NCBI RefSeq assembly: GCF_024713975.1
Contig: NC_091098.1
Span: forward strand, 11,876,816 to 11,940,815
Reading direction: 5' to 3'
Length of the DNA stretch: 64,000 bases
Source of the DNA: Paralichthys olivaceus
Lineage: Eukaryota > Chordata > Actinopteri > Pleuronectiformes > Paralichthyidae
The position numbers and the translations under genes are program-made. The notes beneath the pieces are model-generated. The model made no database searches, had not been told where the DNA came from, and saw only the letters and a list, made by a program, of their open reading frames with translations. This document shows, one piece after another, positions 27,101-38,949 of this stretch (positions are counted from its first letter, which is position 1; each line of letters opens with the position of its first letter).

Positions 27101-27958
27101 TTATTTATAGTTATTCATTATATAAGATCATGGTTAAACTGTAAGACATCAATCCAAATTAGTTTTATTCATTAGCAAATATATTGATATTGGAAATGTT
27201 TTACTGCCTAATATCTTGTTGGCCATATGGGTCTGGGTCTAAACCATAAGACTAAACTATTAATAATTGATCATGGTTTCAGTCTTTTTTATGCAAAACT
27301 ACAAGGTCTGCAGGGTTTTCTTATACAATTGAATTGAATTAACTTAAACTTTTGAAATTGGTGAAATAATGAGACTAATTGTTACACTTACAAACAGCAA
27401 GTTAATGTATATTTGAGAAATGTATATTTCTCAGATTTTTTTCACACTGTTTGAAAATAACATTCAGATCTGCAGTTTCCGTTAAAAGGTCTAAACATGT
27501 AAAAGGACTTCTGTCAGGCATTTTCAGTAATGAGTGCCTTTAAAAGAAGTTACTGTTAGACATGGAAGTGTGGATCATATGTTTCCTCTCATGTGGCTCA
27601 GGGAGACTCCGGCGGCCCTCTGAACTGCCGCAGCGCTGACGGGGCCTGGGGCGTTCACGGTATTGTCAGCTTTGGCTCCGGCCTCAGCTGCAACTTCCCC
27701 AAGAAGCCGACAGTCTTCACCCAAGTCAGTTCCTACAGCGACTGGATCAGCTCGGTAAGTCCACGACAAAATCTCTCCTTGATTTAGGGGCTGAAGTCCC
27801 GAAAACTATTCTGTTATTTGATTTTATTCCGGTTTTCAAAGATGAAACCAGTGAAGAATCAGGATAATATTAAGTAAATGAGTTGCTGCTGAAAACATTA
27901 TGTTGCTATAAATCTCACGTCTTTATCATTGTTTCCACAGAAAATGGTGGCCTACTGA
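24171..27958 (+). CDS. ela2-like (cela2a): pancreatic elastase-2 type serine protease, gene B
   Basis: Secreted digestive protease zymogen of the chymotrypsin fold. Coding exons: 24171-24210, 24717-24805, 25318-25415, 25749-25871, 25957-26093, 26758-26903, 27602-27754, 27941-27958; all GT-AG, phases identical to gene A, giving 267 residues. Two adjacent ATGs occur ([13 protein letters not shown]); initiation at 24,174 would remove one residue. The propeptide [12 protein letters not shown] precedes VVGGED. Catalytic residues are His73, Asp119 and Ser214. Pocket residues are Ser189, Gly190, Gly216 and Thr226 (chymotrypsin numbering). The C-terminus is KMVAY. The N-terminal half resembles gene A most closely, consistent with local duplication. 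Introns 1 and 2 carry mobile-element pieces. No damage was seen. Which zebrafish gene (ela2 or ela2l) it corresponds to cannot be decided here. Confidence 0.93.
24400..24665. repeat. teleost dispersed repeat in elastase B intron 1
   Basis: It contains TCTCTTCTGGGAGATTGTCC, AAGGGCCC, GGCTCTATCTCC and TAGATTTTGGAA in the order seen in a common teleost interspersed element that I recognise by wording but cannot name. A related shorter piece, with TTCCAGAGTTTTGGGGC, is at about 20,105-20,185. Confidence 0.5.
24688..24708 (+). repeat. (TCTG)n tetranucleotide repeat before the exon 2 acceptor of elastase B
   Basis: About five TCTG units end eight bases before the acceptor AG at 24,715-24,716 and therefore form most of the polypyrimidine tract for exon 2. 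Confidence 0.8.
24926..25168 (+). mobile_element. LINE 3'-end fragment in elastase B intron 2
   Basis: The phrases ACAGTCCAAAGACATG, AACTGGAGACTAAATTG, GTAGGTGTGAATGTGAG, CCCCGCCTCTCGCCCA and GATTGGCTCCAGCTCC, in this order, are typical of the 3' end of a very common fish LINE (Expander/RTE-like by my recollection). Only the non-coding tail is present. Confidence 0.65.
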
Positions 27959-27991
27959 GAAGACAGTGTTTTGGAGTAAAGGGACAAATGA

Positions 27992-28001
27992 AATAAATAA
28001 A
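27992..28001 (+). terminator. poly(A) signals of elastase B
   Basis: Two overlapping AATAAA hexamers begin 34 bases after the stop codon. Strong and correctly placed. Confidence 0.75.
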
Positions 28002-28316
28002 ATATTGAACCAAAATTCAATCAAATGTCAAGGTTTTGTGTTATTTTTTCTATTTTACTCTTGGCATCATATGTTGTAGCGGATTTTCTGAATGTTGAGC
28101 CTAAAGTAGGATTTTTTATTTTCTGACATCTACATATAATTAAGCGTTTTATCTTACAAAGAAAACGCTTGTGTTTTCCAAGTCGAAGCAGTGATGGGAA
28201 ACTCGTATCACCAACCACATGTTGTATCCTCAGTCTTACAACACTTGTTTGACTTTCTGCGTGTGTCGGCCAGGTCTCGCAGGACAGTCCACACACCACA
28301 AGTTCCTAGCCGATAG

Positions 28317-28324
28317 TATAAATA
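28317..28324 (+). promoter_or_regulatory. TATA box of elastase C
   Basis: TATAAATA beginning 58 bases before the start codon at 28,375. The promoter lies within about 320 bp of the poly(A) signals of elastase B, so the intergenic space is very compact. Confidence 0.8.
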
Positions 28325-28374
28325 CAACCCTGTTGTTAGCACAGGCTTAGGCTCAAACTACAAACTCTGCAGCC

Positions 28375-31263
28375 ATGAGGAGCCTGCTGGTTCTCACATT
28401 GGTGGTAGCTACTGGTAAGAAAGATTAAATATTCACATATGTTACTAAAATCGAATTCGCTGTTGCATAATCCAGACAAATAGTCCCTTGTGAAGGAGTA
28501 AAGAGTGCCAGTCATCATGTTCTATTTGAAAGAGTGGTTATTGTTTAGGCTTCACTGAAATTAGATTTTCTATAATTAATCAAAAAGTTGCAAGAAAAAA
28601 AAAAAAGACCAACTTTTTTATGCTCGTTTTATGCACAATATACATTAATAATCTTCTTGTAGCGTATGGATGTGGTCTTCCCACTTTCCCCCCTGTGCTG
28701 AGCAGGGTGGTGGCAGGAGAAGATGTCAGGCCTCACAGCTGGCCCTGGCAGGTAAAGTCCGCAACCACAAAACAGTATCGACTCCACGCTTTCATTTCAC
28801 TGCTATATAAACAAATACTAACACATACTACTACACATTCAAGCTCCAAATCTACAGAATTTGATGAATGAAGGGATGATAGATGGATTTGATTTGTTGG
28901 GCGTTAAAATTGTAAGTGTAGTAATTCCCGCTGTCCTGTTTCTCTCAGATCTCGCTGCAGTCAGACAGCAGTGGGGGCTGGATGCATGTCTGCGGAGGCA
29001 CCCTCATCTCCTCTTACTGGGTCCTCACTGCCGCCCACTGTATCAAGTAAATTTAACCTAACATAAAAAATGTTTTAAAAAATGTCGGGATCTGCCCCCT
29101 GATCCAAATCTGCACTAAAAATGTTGTGGGTTCACATCATTCCACAAAATGTCATGTTAATTCGTACACAGTTTTTGCGTAATCCTTCTAACTAACAGAC
29201 AAACAAAAAAACTCATGTCCTCATGATTACTTTTTAAGAGGTGTTTAAACATTACAGCAGATCATTCCATATGTACAGTTCATGAAAGAAATCCTGCATA
29301 CTACTATATTCCAAATCAGAGTTCTGTGCCAGGAAATACTCCTGTGCCCAAAAGCACATGATTGTTTTTTGGAATAGAAGAGAAAAAGAGATTTTAAACT
29401 TTACAGGCAAAGCAAGTTATAAAATAATTTGGTGACCCAAACTGACATGCATCACTCCAACAGGACTGCAAAGCATTTTTGACCCACTGTCAGCTTAATA
29501 ACAGTTTGACACAGGCAGAGAAGTCTAAATCCCAGAGGGAACACCATGTTATCTGCCATCCCACAGCGACCGCTACAACTACAGAGTGGAGCTGGGTAAA
29601 CACAGCCTGAAGGCGAGCGAGGAGGGCTCCGCAGCTCTGAGCGCGGCTGAGATCATCACACATGAGGACTACAACATTCTGCTCAGCCGGTAACAGCCAC
29701 AGCTCAATACCACCTGATGAGCGCGAGTAAACCATGTGTAAACACAACATCTGTGATGCACTGGAGAATCTACTGCAGCAAAAACTGAATGTAACCTGTG
29801 CTGAGTTTACTTTCACCTCCTGAATGTGGGTGAATTGTTTCTGCTTTTGCAGTAACGACATCGCCCTGATCAAGTTGTCTTCCCCTGTCACCTTCTCTGA
29901 CACAATCATGCCCGCCTGCCTCCCAGACCCGGGTGTCACCCTGCAGCACGGTTCTCGCTGCTACGTCACCGGCTGGGGTCGACTCTTGAGTGAGTCAAAT
30001 CACCTCAGCAGAAAAACAAACAACCTTCTGCTACACAACTTACACATAGAGACACAGAAAGTCCTGTAATTTTAACGTTTGGAAAAATCTTAACAGTAGA
30101 TCAAATGTAACAGCGAACTCTGAGGGGAAATGTATTTTTGGTGGAATTGCTACACAACTAGACACTTCACTTATCTTTTCGTCTATATGAATAAAGATAT
30201 TTTAAATATTAATATTATTAATGTTACGTCAATAATTGATAATGTACAATGCATATAACATGTAAATTGTATCTAATTTTACTTCTTGATATGATTATGA
30301 TTTTAATATATCAATAGGTAATGATAATTTTTTTATCATTTTATTGCTGAACATTTTTTAATCCAGAATCTTCTTCTAAATGAAAAATACATTGAATTGC
30401 TGTATAAATGGTATCTAGTAAACAAGTACAATATAATGCACTTTATAAGCTTATTGTTTTTTTTAATCTTCATCTGAATCGAAAGATATTTCAATTATCA
30501 TGTCTATGTAGTATTGTAAATAAGTACATTGTCTTCTAAAATAATAGAAGTAAAAAGAAGTAAAGCAGAATCTTGTTTCTTACCTGAGTTTCTTCCCCCA
30601 CAGCCGATGGTCCTCTGGCTGACATCCTGCAGCAGGCTCTCCTGCCAGTCGTCGGCCACAACATCTGCAGGCAGCCCGACTGGTGGAGCGTCCTGGCCAC
30701 AGACAAGATGGTCTGTGCTGGCGGAGACGGCATCACTGCAGGCTGTAACGTGAGTTCAAACAAACACAAATCTAATGGGTGATTACAGTTACGATCACTA
30801 ATGTCAACAATAACATTTTCGACATGCGTGGTACAAAAGACTCAAGTAGAGATTTACTCTGCAATAGTGTAGAAGGATAATTTTGCATGACTTGATATTG
30901 GTAGCTAGGTGTCTTTTAAGCTCCTAGCCAACAATGTGTGTGTGTGTGTGTGCACTTACCTACAGGGAGACTCAGGCGGCCCCCTGAATTGCCAGAACCC
31001 TGATGGCTCCTGGGACGTCCACGGCGTGGTGAGCTTTGGCTCTGGTCTGGGGTGCAACATCCTCCAGAAACCCACCGTCTTTACAAAAGTCAGCTCCTAC
31101 ATCAGCTGGATCAACACAGTGAGCAGCACTTTCACTTTGTGATTACCACGCCAGCATAAACATGTGTAGCCTGGGGCCATCACAGGCCTCAGCTTCCAAA
31201 GTCAGGAGGTGTGATATAATTATGTTTCTGTTGTTCACTCTGCAGGTTGTGACCAGCTACTGA
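28375..31263 (+). CDS. ela2-like (cela2a): pancreatic elastase-2 type serine protease, gene C
   Basis: Third member of the cluster, in tandem with gene B. Coding exons: 28375-28414, 28663-28751, 28949-29046, 29567-29689, 29853-29989, 30604-30749, 30966-31118, 31246-31263; all GT-AG, 267 residues, phases as in A and B. The signal peptide starts [13 protein letters not shown], different from the other two. The propeptide [12 protein letters not shown] precedes VVAGED, with Ala where A and B have Gly at the second-last position of the VVGG motif. Catalytic residues are His73, Asp119 and Ser214. Pocket residues are Ala189, Gly190, Gly216 and Thr226. It is the most divergent of the three (for example CINDRYNYRV where A has [10 protein letters not shown]) but intact. 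A long fold-back element starts 97 bases after the stop. Confidence 0.92.
29075..29240. repeat. degenerate teleost dispersed repeat, copy 3 (partial)
   Basis: Inside elastase C intron 3. It shares ATCTGCACTAAA with copy 2, CACAGTTTTTGCGTAA with copy 1, and the ACAGACAAACAAAAAAAC tail phrase of the family. The left end is missing. Confidence 0.55.
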
Positions 31264-31360
31264 AGAAACCACCCAAGTGCTTTTTACAGCAATAAGATCA
31301 ACAATCACCTACAATGAGTCATCTCAGACTTACTATAAACAATGGAGATGCTGTTTGAAC

Positions 31361-31874
31361 GGATAGTTCACCCACAAAATGAATAGTCACTCATTATCAA
31401 CTCACCACTATGCCTATGGAGGGGTGTGTGAAGTGTTTGAGTCCAAAAAACAGTTTTGGAGTTTCAGGGGTAAACAGTGCTGCAGCCAAATCCAATACAA
31501 TTTTATTAAATGGTGACCGATTCTTTAAATGTCTAACAGAAACAAAAAAAATTAAAATGTTACCATACTGCTCCTGTGGTGTCATCAAAGTGTCAGTAAG
31601 CCCCGACATTCATATTGGACGCAAAATAGCCTCATTTACACAATGTGTTTAGCCTAAATGTCCAATGTGAGGCTGTGGAGGAGGACAACAGAGGACATTT
31701 AGGTTACATTTGAAGTGCTCACCAGTAACTTCAATTGTATTGGATTTGGCTGCAACATTGTTTACCCCTCAAACTCCAAAAGTGTTTTGTGGACTAAAAT
31801 ACTTCACCCACCCCTCCATCAGCAGAGTGGTGAGTAGATAATGAATGAATTATCATTTTTGGGTGAACAATCCC
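31361..31874. mobile_element. long fold-back (MITE-like) element, two 142-bp inverted arms
   Basis: The left arm is 31,361-31,502 and the right arm 31,733-31,874; they are imperfect reverse complements along their full length. Examples are GCAGCCAAATCCAATACAATT on the left against AATTGTATTGGATTTGGCTGC on the right, and GGATAGTTCACCCA against GGGTGAACAATCC at the tips. The 230-bp centre codes for nothing recognisable. It is a non-autonomous DNA element; the superfamily is not assigned. Confidence 0.85.
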
Positions 31875-34500
31875 TATTAGTAATATCCATGCATGTGGGC
31901 AGACATTACAATGATTCAATAACCATGGCAAACACACTTCTTATACACAGGAGTAATTAACAAACACTTTCTTTATTTCTCATAAAATATCCATGAGATA
32001 AATTTGTTTTTGCTCGTCAGGAGGAAAACGACAAATAAAAGTAATCATAGAAAAGTATATTTTCACAGCACATATAAAAAAGTAATATATATTTTGAGAG
32101 ATAAAAAAAGGAAACGGACAACAAATGAGTGTTTTGGGCACTTGTCTAAATAAAACTGGTAAATCAAAACACTGTCATTCATAGTAAAACATTATGAGTG
32201 TGACACAATGTAACCAGTTGTGCAGTTTCTGGTCCTGAGGTACAATGAGTCTGTCTGCACTACTGAACATGACGACACATCGAGAATTAACACACAGTGT
32301 GACGAGTTTCATAACATGAGACAGATAAGGACATGTGGCTGTGTCTCAATGATAAACCTCAGGTGACTCAGTGACCTCGTAAAAACCTGGCAATATACAG
32401 TGTGATATAACCAGCTAACAATGAATGGCAGATTTTCTGCATAAATTACAGAGAGTTTTACTTCAAATGTGCAACTGGGGGGGATGATGTCTTGTGCAGC
32501 TTCACCAATTTTTAAACATTTTAATGAATGAAAGTAAATCATTCAATTTGGCCTCAGTTGTCTAACCTGAAGGAGAAAGAAGAGCTTGTTGAAGTATTGA
32601 TAAAGCTTTCTGCGATGACGGAACTCAAAACTGTTCCTCTCTCTCTCGAGCTGTCTCTCTCTCTCGAGCTGAGCTGCGGGTTGAGCTGTGGCCGGGGGAA
32701 TGTGATGAACAAGAGAGTGAGTAATAGCTGCTGTTATTATGGCGCAGCTGCACAGTCAAAGAGTCTTTTCTGTTGGTCATCTCCAGTAAGAACAAGAACA
32801 CGCCCCAGAGAGATGCAGCTAAAGGCTACGCTGCTGCCTTCACAGCTCAACAGCATTCACCACGGCTACAGCCAGCGGCTCTCACATTCACAAGCTGCTT
32901 CTATCGTGCTCTCACACACACTTCCTTCTCTATAGTGGAAGAGCCACTTTACAGCCCAAGTTCAGTCAGACTATAAGTCTTATGAAATGCTTTAGGAGGA
33001 ACAACAGTATTGCTGTGAACACAAAGACATGTATCTGTACATATGAACAATTCTATCCAAATAAAAATATTAATGTCGGTCAATATTGATAATTATTGAG
33101 ATAAATGTGAAATTATTATTTCTATTAAGACTCATTTTGCTCCTGAGGTTGTGGGTTTGAACTCTCAAACACTGAGGTACATCAATTACTGTTTGCACAT
33201 GTGTAAGCAATATTTTTATATATATTGGACTTTTATTGTATGGATAGATAAATATGATAATGCAGTAATGATTTTATGTTATTGCCCAACCCTCGTTAGC
33301 ATTAACCACTACGCCCCTACTACAGACACCATGAAATGACACAAGCTACTGGAAATGGTTTCTTTCTATTCCTATAAAATGACAACTTATTGGTGACCAT
33401 TGATGTGAGGGTAAATATAAATATAAATCATTGAATACAGTTCATCGTGGATATTTCAAATAACAGCCAAGACACCAGCTAATTCTTTATCCTGAATGGC
33501 CTTTAGTTTCATACTTATCCAACCAACCGTCTTTGCATATGTAGCATGTATGTTGGAGTCTAATAGAAGCATATCGACTAAACCATGGCTGAAAAAGCTT
33601 TTTAAATGTGTTTGTACTTGCAACTTTCCAGTTACACTCCAATGGAATGCTTATTAATTCAGTAGTTTCGAGTTGTTTAGTTCAGCAACAGCTTGCTATC
33701 TCATTAGCCACGATACATCGATAAACTCAGGGCAAAGTTTCTTTAGGCATCTTTGTGCCCTCGACTTCTCAAAAGGAAGTACTAATTTATGGTGTCAATC
33801 ATAATAAAATATAACACTAAAATCATTAATGCATAGAATTTTAAACCTTATCAAGATCCTTTATACCAACTACCTCATTAACACATGAACTCCTTCACTG
33901 TTATTAAGCTAGCTTTCGTTTCACAAGTTCTGGCCCGATCATGTGCTGCTGGTTTTTAACATGTGTTTCTATAGAGAAAAGTTCTTCTTTCTCTACTAAT
34001 TGAGTTATTTCTTTTAAGATGGTTCTGCAATTTTCTTTTTTAATGTAGCTGATAAACACTAAACAAGCCTTGTAGTATCTTAACTACAAATACAAATTAC
34101 TGATATGGTTTTGGCTGATACGATATATCAATATTTATTTAAAAAACCCAATTAATGCGTTTAAGGTTTTTAGGCAGACACACAGAGGAGACTGAACCAA
34201 AGGCAAACTAAATAGAAACTAATATGGACGACGGGCAGGACTGCAGATCTGTATAAAGGACAGTAGATTCTCTTTAACACCAGTTAAAACATGTCATTTT
34301 CTGCAAAGCTCCAGTGGACCATGAGTACTGTAATGAAATGTACAAATACTGATGATAATGAGGGTAAACTGCTGGCAGTGGTCATCTTATCGTTCAACAC
34401 TGCCCACTTCATCCATTTGGTGGCTGCTTTGCTTTGAATCCAGCGTGCCCAAAAATGATCCAGCACCTATGTTCATCCCCAAGTGTCTGAAGCTGTTTCA
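31875..34500. other. intergenic region between elastase C and tmem51
   Basis: The two genes converge here. No exon was seen. The stretch is AT-rich, with a short CTCTCTCGAGCTG duplication near 32,640-32,675 and one miniature element at 33,060-33,293. AATAAA hexamers at about 32,034 and 32,147 are the first canonical plus-strand signals after elastase C. Confidence 0.6.
33060..33293. mobile_element. hAT-like miniature element, copy 2 (degenerate)
   Basis: Shares GCTCCTGAGG, GGTTGTG and GAACTCT in order with the copy at 12,232-12,548, and ends ATTGCCCAACCCT, close to the expected inverted end. The left end is poorly preserved. Confidence 0.45.
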
Positions 34501-34528
34501 GAGATTCCAAAATTTTCAAAAATAAAGT

Positions 34529-34534
34529 TTTATT
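34529..34534 (-). terminator. probable poly(A) signal of tmem51
   Basis: AATAAA on the minus strand, about 190 bases past the tmem51 stop codon. Other signals further along cannot be excluded. Confidence 0.5.
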
Positions 34535-34721
34535 CTGTTATTTACTTTGGAGTGATGTGGCATTCATGACAGAGGTTGACTGATACATTTAAAAAGTGCC
34601 ACTGAGTAATAAGAGCCGTTTTCAAGCCTTGGCTGGTCGAGGCAGATCTACATCCACAGAAGTTGATCATTGCAGATTCCAGGAAGTTCAGTAGATTGTT
34701 TTAAACATGATCAACTTGATC

Positions 34722-36614
34722 TTAAATTGGAGGCACTTTGTCTTCATACTGCGGGGGTGGAGTCAGTGGCTCTATACTGATTCCAGCTGCTGGCTGAGAG
34801 TTATCAATGGTTTTCATGTGCAGCTTCTCTGATTTAATCCTGCGGATCTTGATGGGGAGGAAATTGCGGCTAGTTTTACCGGCTCTGCGGTTTGATGCGG
34901 AGGTGGCAGCAGAGGGAAAACTGGAAGCCGGGGCAGGTGGCTGCAATCCAGTATTTATGACCTCCGATCCCTCGTGTTCATACTGCACTCCATCGACTTC
35001 AACCAGGTCGTCATAGGAAGGTAGATTCGAGGAGCTTGGGCAATGGTTGCTCCGACGAACGGGGTACTTGTCACTGTCCACGGCCTCTTCATAGGTGGGT
35101 ACAGCATACCTCTGGGCTTGTTCCTCAGCACTGTAGACATGTATGACAAAGAAAAGTTACCCAACATAAATTTTGTTAAAAGAAATAATATAAATATCAT
35201 CTCCAATCAAATTCCAATGACTAATTTTTTCAAGCTGACAGGACATTTCATTTTGTTTTTTTTTAATTGCGTCATATGAACTTTAGCCGTGGCTTTATCT
35301 CTGCTTTAACTTCCAGGTCAAATGGCGTACAGTATGAGAAAGATAAAACCCACTGTTACCCAGTTAGTCAGTCAGCTGTTTTTTTCCTTCCACTGTTTGC
35401 ATTGGTCTCTCGTAATGGATTGCGATTATTCATTGCCGTTTACTTCCAGTAAAGCGTAGGGTAACCAAGCGACCCAGAAAGATTATGGGAAAAGAAATGG
35501 TGGTGAAGATAACTCCCATGATCCCACACTGTTTTATGATGTCATTGAACGAAAGCTTCAACAGAACAGCTTCAAGCCCGACCTATCCCAGCATTCATTG
35601 TGCTTCAGTGACCATCTTCTTTTGGTAATGGCGCTGGCAAGCAACCCGAGTATCACGTTTTAACTCAACCAAAACAGCTAATGGTACAAATGTTAAAAAA
35701 AACCAAGGGGCATTAAAAGTTTCTTGTCATGTCAACTTAAACTCTGTTGTTTAGCAACAGCAAAAAGGGGGAGACAAGCTGGTTATGCCAATATAGAAGT
35801 CCTCTGTAGACCAGACTGTCTCGTTTCACTTCAGCCATCACTGTCTACTCAGCCCATGAAGGCCGCCTCCTTAATGGGCTGAGTAGACCACGTCCTCAGA
35901 TGGATGCAGCCCTGAATTGAGACACAGCTTAGGTCTTTTGTTATTTTTTTGGATTGAGAAATGCCTAGTGGCCGAAGTTGTGCAAAATAACTAACTTTAG
36001 TAAAACAAATCCACAGATGCATTCCTCTGACATTTTTAAGGAAACCAGCAAAAAGAATCTGCACAGTTACTGGTGTAACACTGGTAGTTTACATGGTCTA
36101 ATCAATTTTTAATCACAAATATGACGTCACGTCTCGGCCCATCACACACCATAAGGACAAACTTTTGGAAAAAGACAAATTCAAATCAACACTGGACTCA
36201 CGTTTCTCTCTCCTCTTGCTCTGTATCTGCCACTCCTCTGTTGTTCTGGGCCTCCTGGAGACTCCGCTGCTCTCGCTGTTTGTTCCTCATTCCCACACAC
36301 AAGGACAACAGCAGCATGACCACCCCAGAACCCACCAAGACGAAGGCCACAGACGAGGCTTTATTTTTCCTGCTCCCAGTGTTACTGTCCTCTCCTGAGC
36401 TACTGCTGTTATTACTGGATGGGTCTGCGGGTACGACGCTCCACACAATCATCACTACTCCGAGGGCGATGATCCCAACACCGAGAGCACAGAGAGCATA
36501 CTGGGAACCTGAGTTTCCAGTGTTTTCTCTGTTGATATGGTTATGGTTATGGTTATTGATGCCAGCTCCTCCTCTGCCAAGACGGCTCGGTGGTAGATCC
36601 ACACTGGAACGCAT
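34722..36614 (-). CDS. tmem51: transmembrane protein 51
   Basis: Two coding exons, 36614-36202 and 35130-34722, joined in phase 2 across a 1,071-bp GT-AG intron; 273 residues (human TMEM51 is 253). The first ATG in frame is MRSSVDLPPS; a longer frame upstream begins only with TTG. Residues about 39-61 (ALCALGVGIIALGVVMIVW) and 89-110 (FVLVGSGVVMLLLSLCVGM) are two membrane helices. The loop between them has Asn-x-Ser sites near residues 68-69. The long C-terminal tail carries PTYEE and LPSYDDL motifs, a basic IKIRRIKSEKLHMK block and an IEPLTPPPQYE motif with a PPxY core, all matching mammalian TMEM51 in order. The PPxY suggests binding to WW-domain proteins; the molecular function is poorly known. 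It lies beside kazn as in human 1p36. Whether it is the tmem51a or tmem51b copy is undecided. Confidence 0.93.
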
Positions 36615-38605
36615 GTTGTCAGTCCCCAAACTTCAGTCTGACCAGCTGCAGAGAGGTCAGAAACTGTTGAGAGAAAGAAATGTGATATCAGACACAATGA
36701 TATAACAGAATGACATTATCATTGATCAGTAAAGGAATCTGAAACTGATATGCAGTATATGATTCCTTAGAATTTGTTATCAAGCCCTCAAACATTCGAC
36801 CCTGGACTTAATTATAAATAGCTTAAAATTAAAAACAATTAGAATAGAACCAAATATAAGGAACTTGAATTGAGAAAATAAACTTTTTAACTTTAAATGT
36901 TAACATCATAAATACACATCATTTCTGGATAATTTGTTCTGAATAACAATGGGTTTCTGAAGTATTTCCCCAACATAAACACTGATATCGATATGTTTGT
37001 GAAAGGCACATATCAGATGATTTATCTCGGCAAACCAACAATTGCTAGGAGTCTAACTCAAATCCAAAGATTGAAATGTTAAACACAGTCGCTCCTGACT
37101 TTTCTTTAAATTTTAAAACCAGCTCCGCAGAGATATAAATATAATTCCTCCCTACACGCCTGAAGGGTATCTGAGGTGAGTTCTCACCAGCTCTTCTGTA
37201 ATAAATGTACTGTATATGTATTTATGAAGGTATGACTAATAACCTCCCTGGTAGCGAGAGATTTCTTCATTGTGAGTGTGAGAGTCCATTTTCCAGGAGA
37301 GAACATAAAATTCACTCCAGTAAAATAACTGTAGCTTCTAATAATGGGTGTGTGGCACAGTAAAGCATTTACAGCAGAAGTCACAGAAGTTACTCAACAC
37401 AATACAAGGGGCAGATTTGGCCAAAGCCAAACAAGACCCTCAAGGTATATTACAATATCTTCCTGATCATAAAATACACAGATCTGTTTTCTTCCTTTTA
37501 ATTATATCGTATTAACCATTAAGTGTTGCATGTGAACACACAAATAAAGTAGCATTGATCGGCAGTTTCTACCCAGTAAAACGATTCTCTGAAACAGCCA
37601 GAAGGCAAATTTACAACATGCATAACAATGTGCCGGTTACAAGGCCATGGCTCCTGTGCAACCTTTTAAATATTTGCTAGATCAGAGAGTAAAGTAGTTG
37701 TCTACTGGGAACTAAACTTACAGTCCAGGAACTGAACTGTGTATGAATAACCTCTCTGGCCATTCAAGAATGTCTTCATGAAGTGCTCATACCACAGGCT
37801 TATCCTCGCATACCCCAACAAAGTTTGACTGCGAACACGCCCAGACCTGCTGGGAGAGTGACAGAGGGGATCTGAAGTCAGGAAAACCCAGCTCCATTAT
37901 AGGAAAACCCCCAACCACACCCCCCCACTGAAGAATGCACGGCATGAGGCCCATCATCACAGTTGGACACATGTAGAATCATAATATCACACATTAAAGT
38001 CCCCTCAGGAGAATGTTACATGTGGCAGGGTTGGGTGAAGGTGTCAGATATCATGGAGATCTGTGAGCTTTGTTGCAGTCCAGCCTGGAAGGTTGTGTTT
38101 AACCAAAGGACAGGTTTTAAAAGTGAGTAAGACACTGACAGGAGAACTCATAAAAAGACCCCCATGCTAATAGCCATATACTACCAAGAACTCCTGAGGG
38201 GGGGGGGGTCATGTGCGTAAAGTGGAAATATTTCTTCTCCTGCAGCCAAATGTTTACCAACGTTAAATATTCCAAGGAGTTTGAAAGGAGCCTGTTGTTT
38301 GGCTGAAGTGTTACACTTCCTGTGCAGTAGATGGACGGTGGTGTGTGGGTCAGGGTTTTATCTGGTGTCTAACAGGTCTGAGCTCCACACTGAACATTAT
38401 TTCACCGCCACTTCGCTAGTTCCACAGTCCAGAGTCAGATCTCATTGAAACGCACGGCGGGCGGGTTGGTTTCCTCAATACTTAACGTAACGCAGCGCAA
38501 CTAAAACCTTTCAAACTTCCCTTCAGAGATCCTGGTCCCTGATGAGGAACTTTCGGTGGCCTAACATTTCAGCGGTTCAGAGGAGTGTGTGTCTGCTGCA
38601 CTCAC

Positions 38606-38800
38606 CTCCGCATCGTCGGACAAAACACAAACTCAAGCCACGTCTTCTTCTTCTTCTTCTTCTCCTCCTCGGAGCTGCCAGATGTCGCGGTCTGCGCCCA
38701 CAGAACTTTATATGTGTCGCGATTCTGCGTCAAATCCACGTTTGGGGATGAAGAACTTTGGTTTCCTCTCCACAGACACGGATGGGCCCTGTCCGAGGGC
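38606..38800 (-). other. candidate non-coding first exon and promoter of tmem51
   Basis: On the minus strand a strong donor GGAG|GTGAGT lies at 38,605, preceded by a (GAA)n run (plus-strand TTC repeats at about 38,643-38,667) in a locally CpG-rich block spanning about 38,440-38,900. Acceptors such as CTCTCAACAG just upstream of the tmem51 start at 36,614 would accept this exon. The left edge is set by the donor; the right edge is unknown. The exon contains ATGCGGAG, which would open a short upstream frame with each acceptor I tried. RNA evidence is absent. Confidence 0.45.
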
Positions 38801-38949
38801 GGGGTGAGGAAGGAGGGGGCTCTGAGCCACACTTCCATTTTCATTAACCCCCTCGGCGCCGGGCCTCTGCAGAGGTGCAGAGCAGTAAGAGAGGGGGCGA
38901 TGATTTGGATTTATTTGTACGGTTTGTTCCTTCATCAGTGAAGACTGAA

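Noticed and set aside
29490..29939. 149-codon minus-strand frame over the third elastase gene
   Set aside because: It is antisense to elastase C exons 4 and 5, which have clear splice sites and catalytic motifs.
36615..36629. Five-residue N-terminal extension of tmem51 starting at TTG
   Set aside because: TTG is not a normal vertebrate start; the first ATG is at 36,614.
36121..36705. 194-codon open frame on the plus strand
   Set aside because: It is the antisense shadow of the first tmem51 coding exon, whose minus-strand frame has membrane helices and family motifs.
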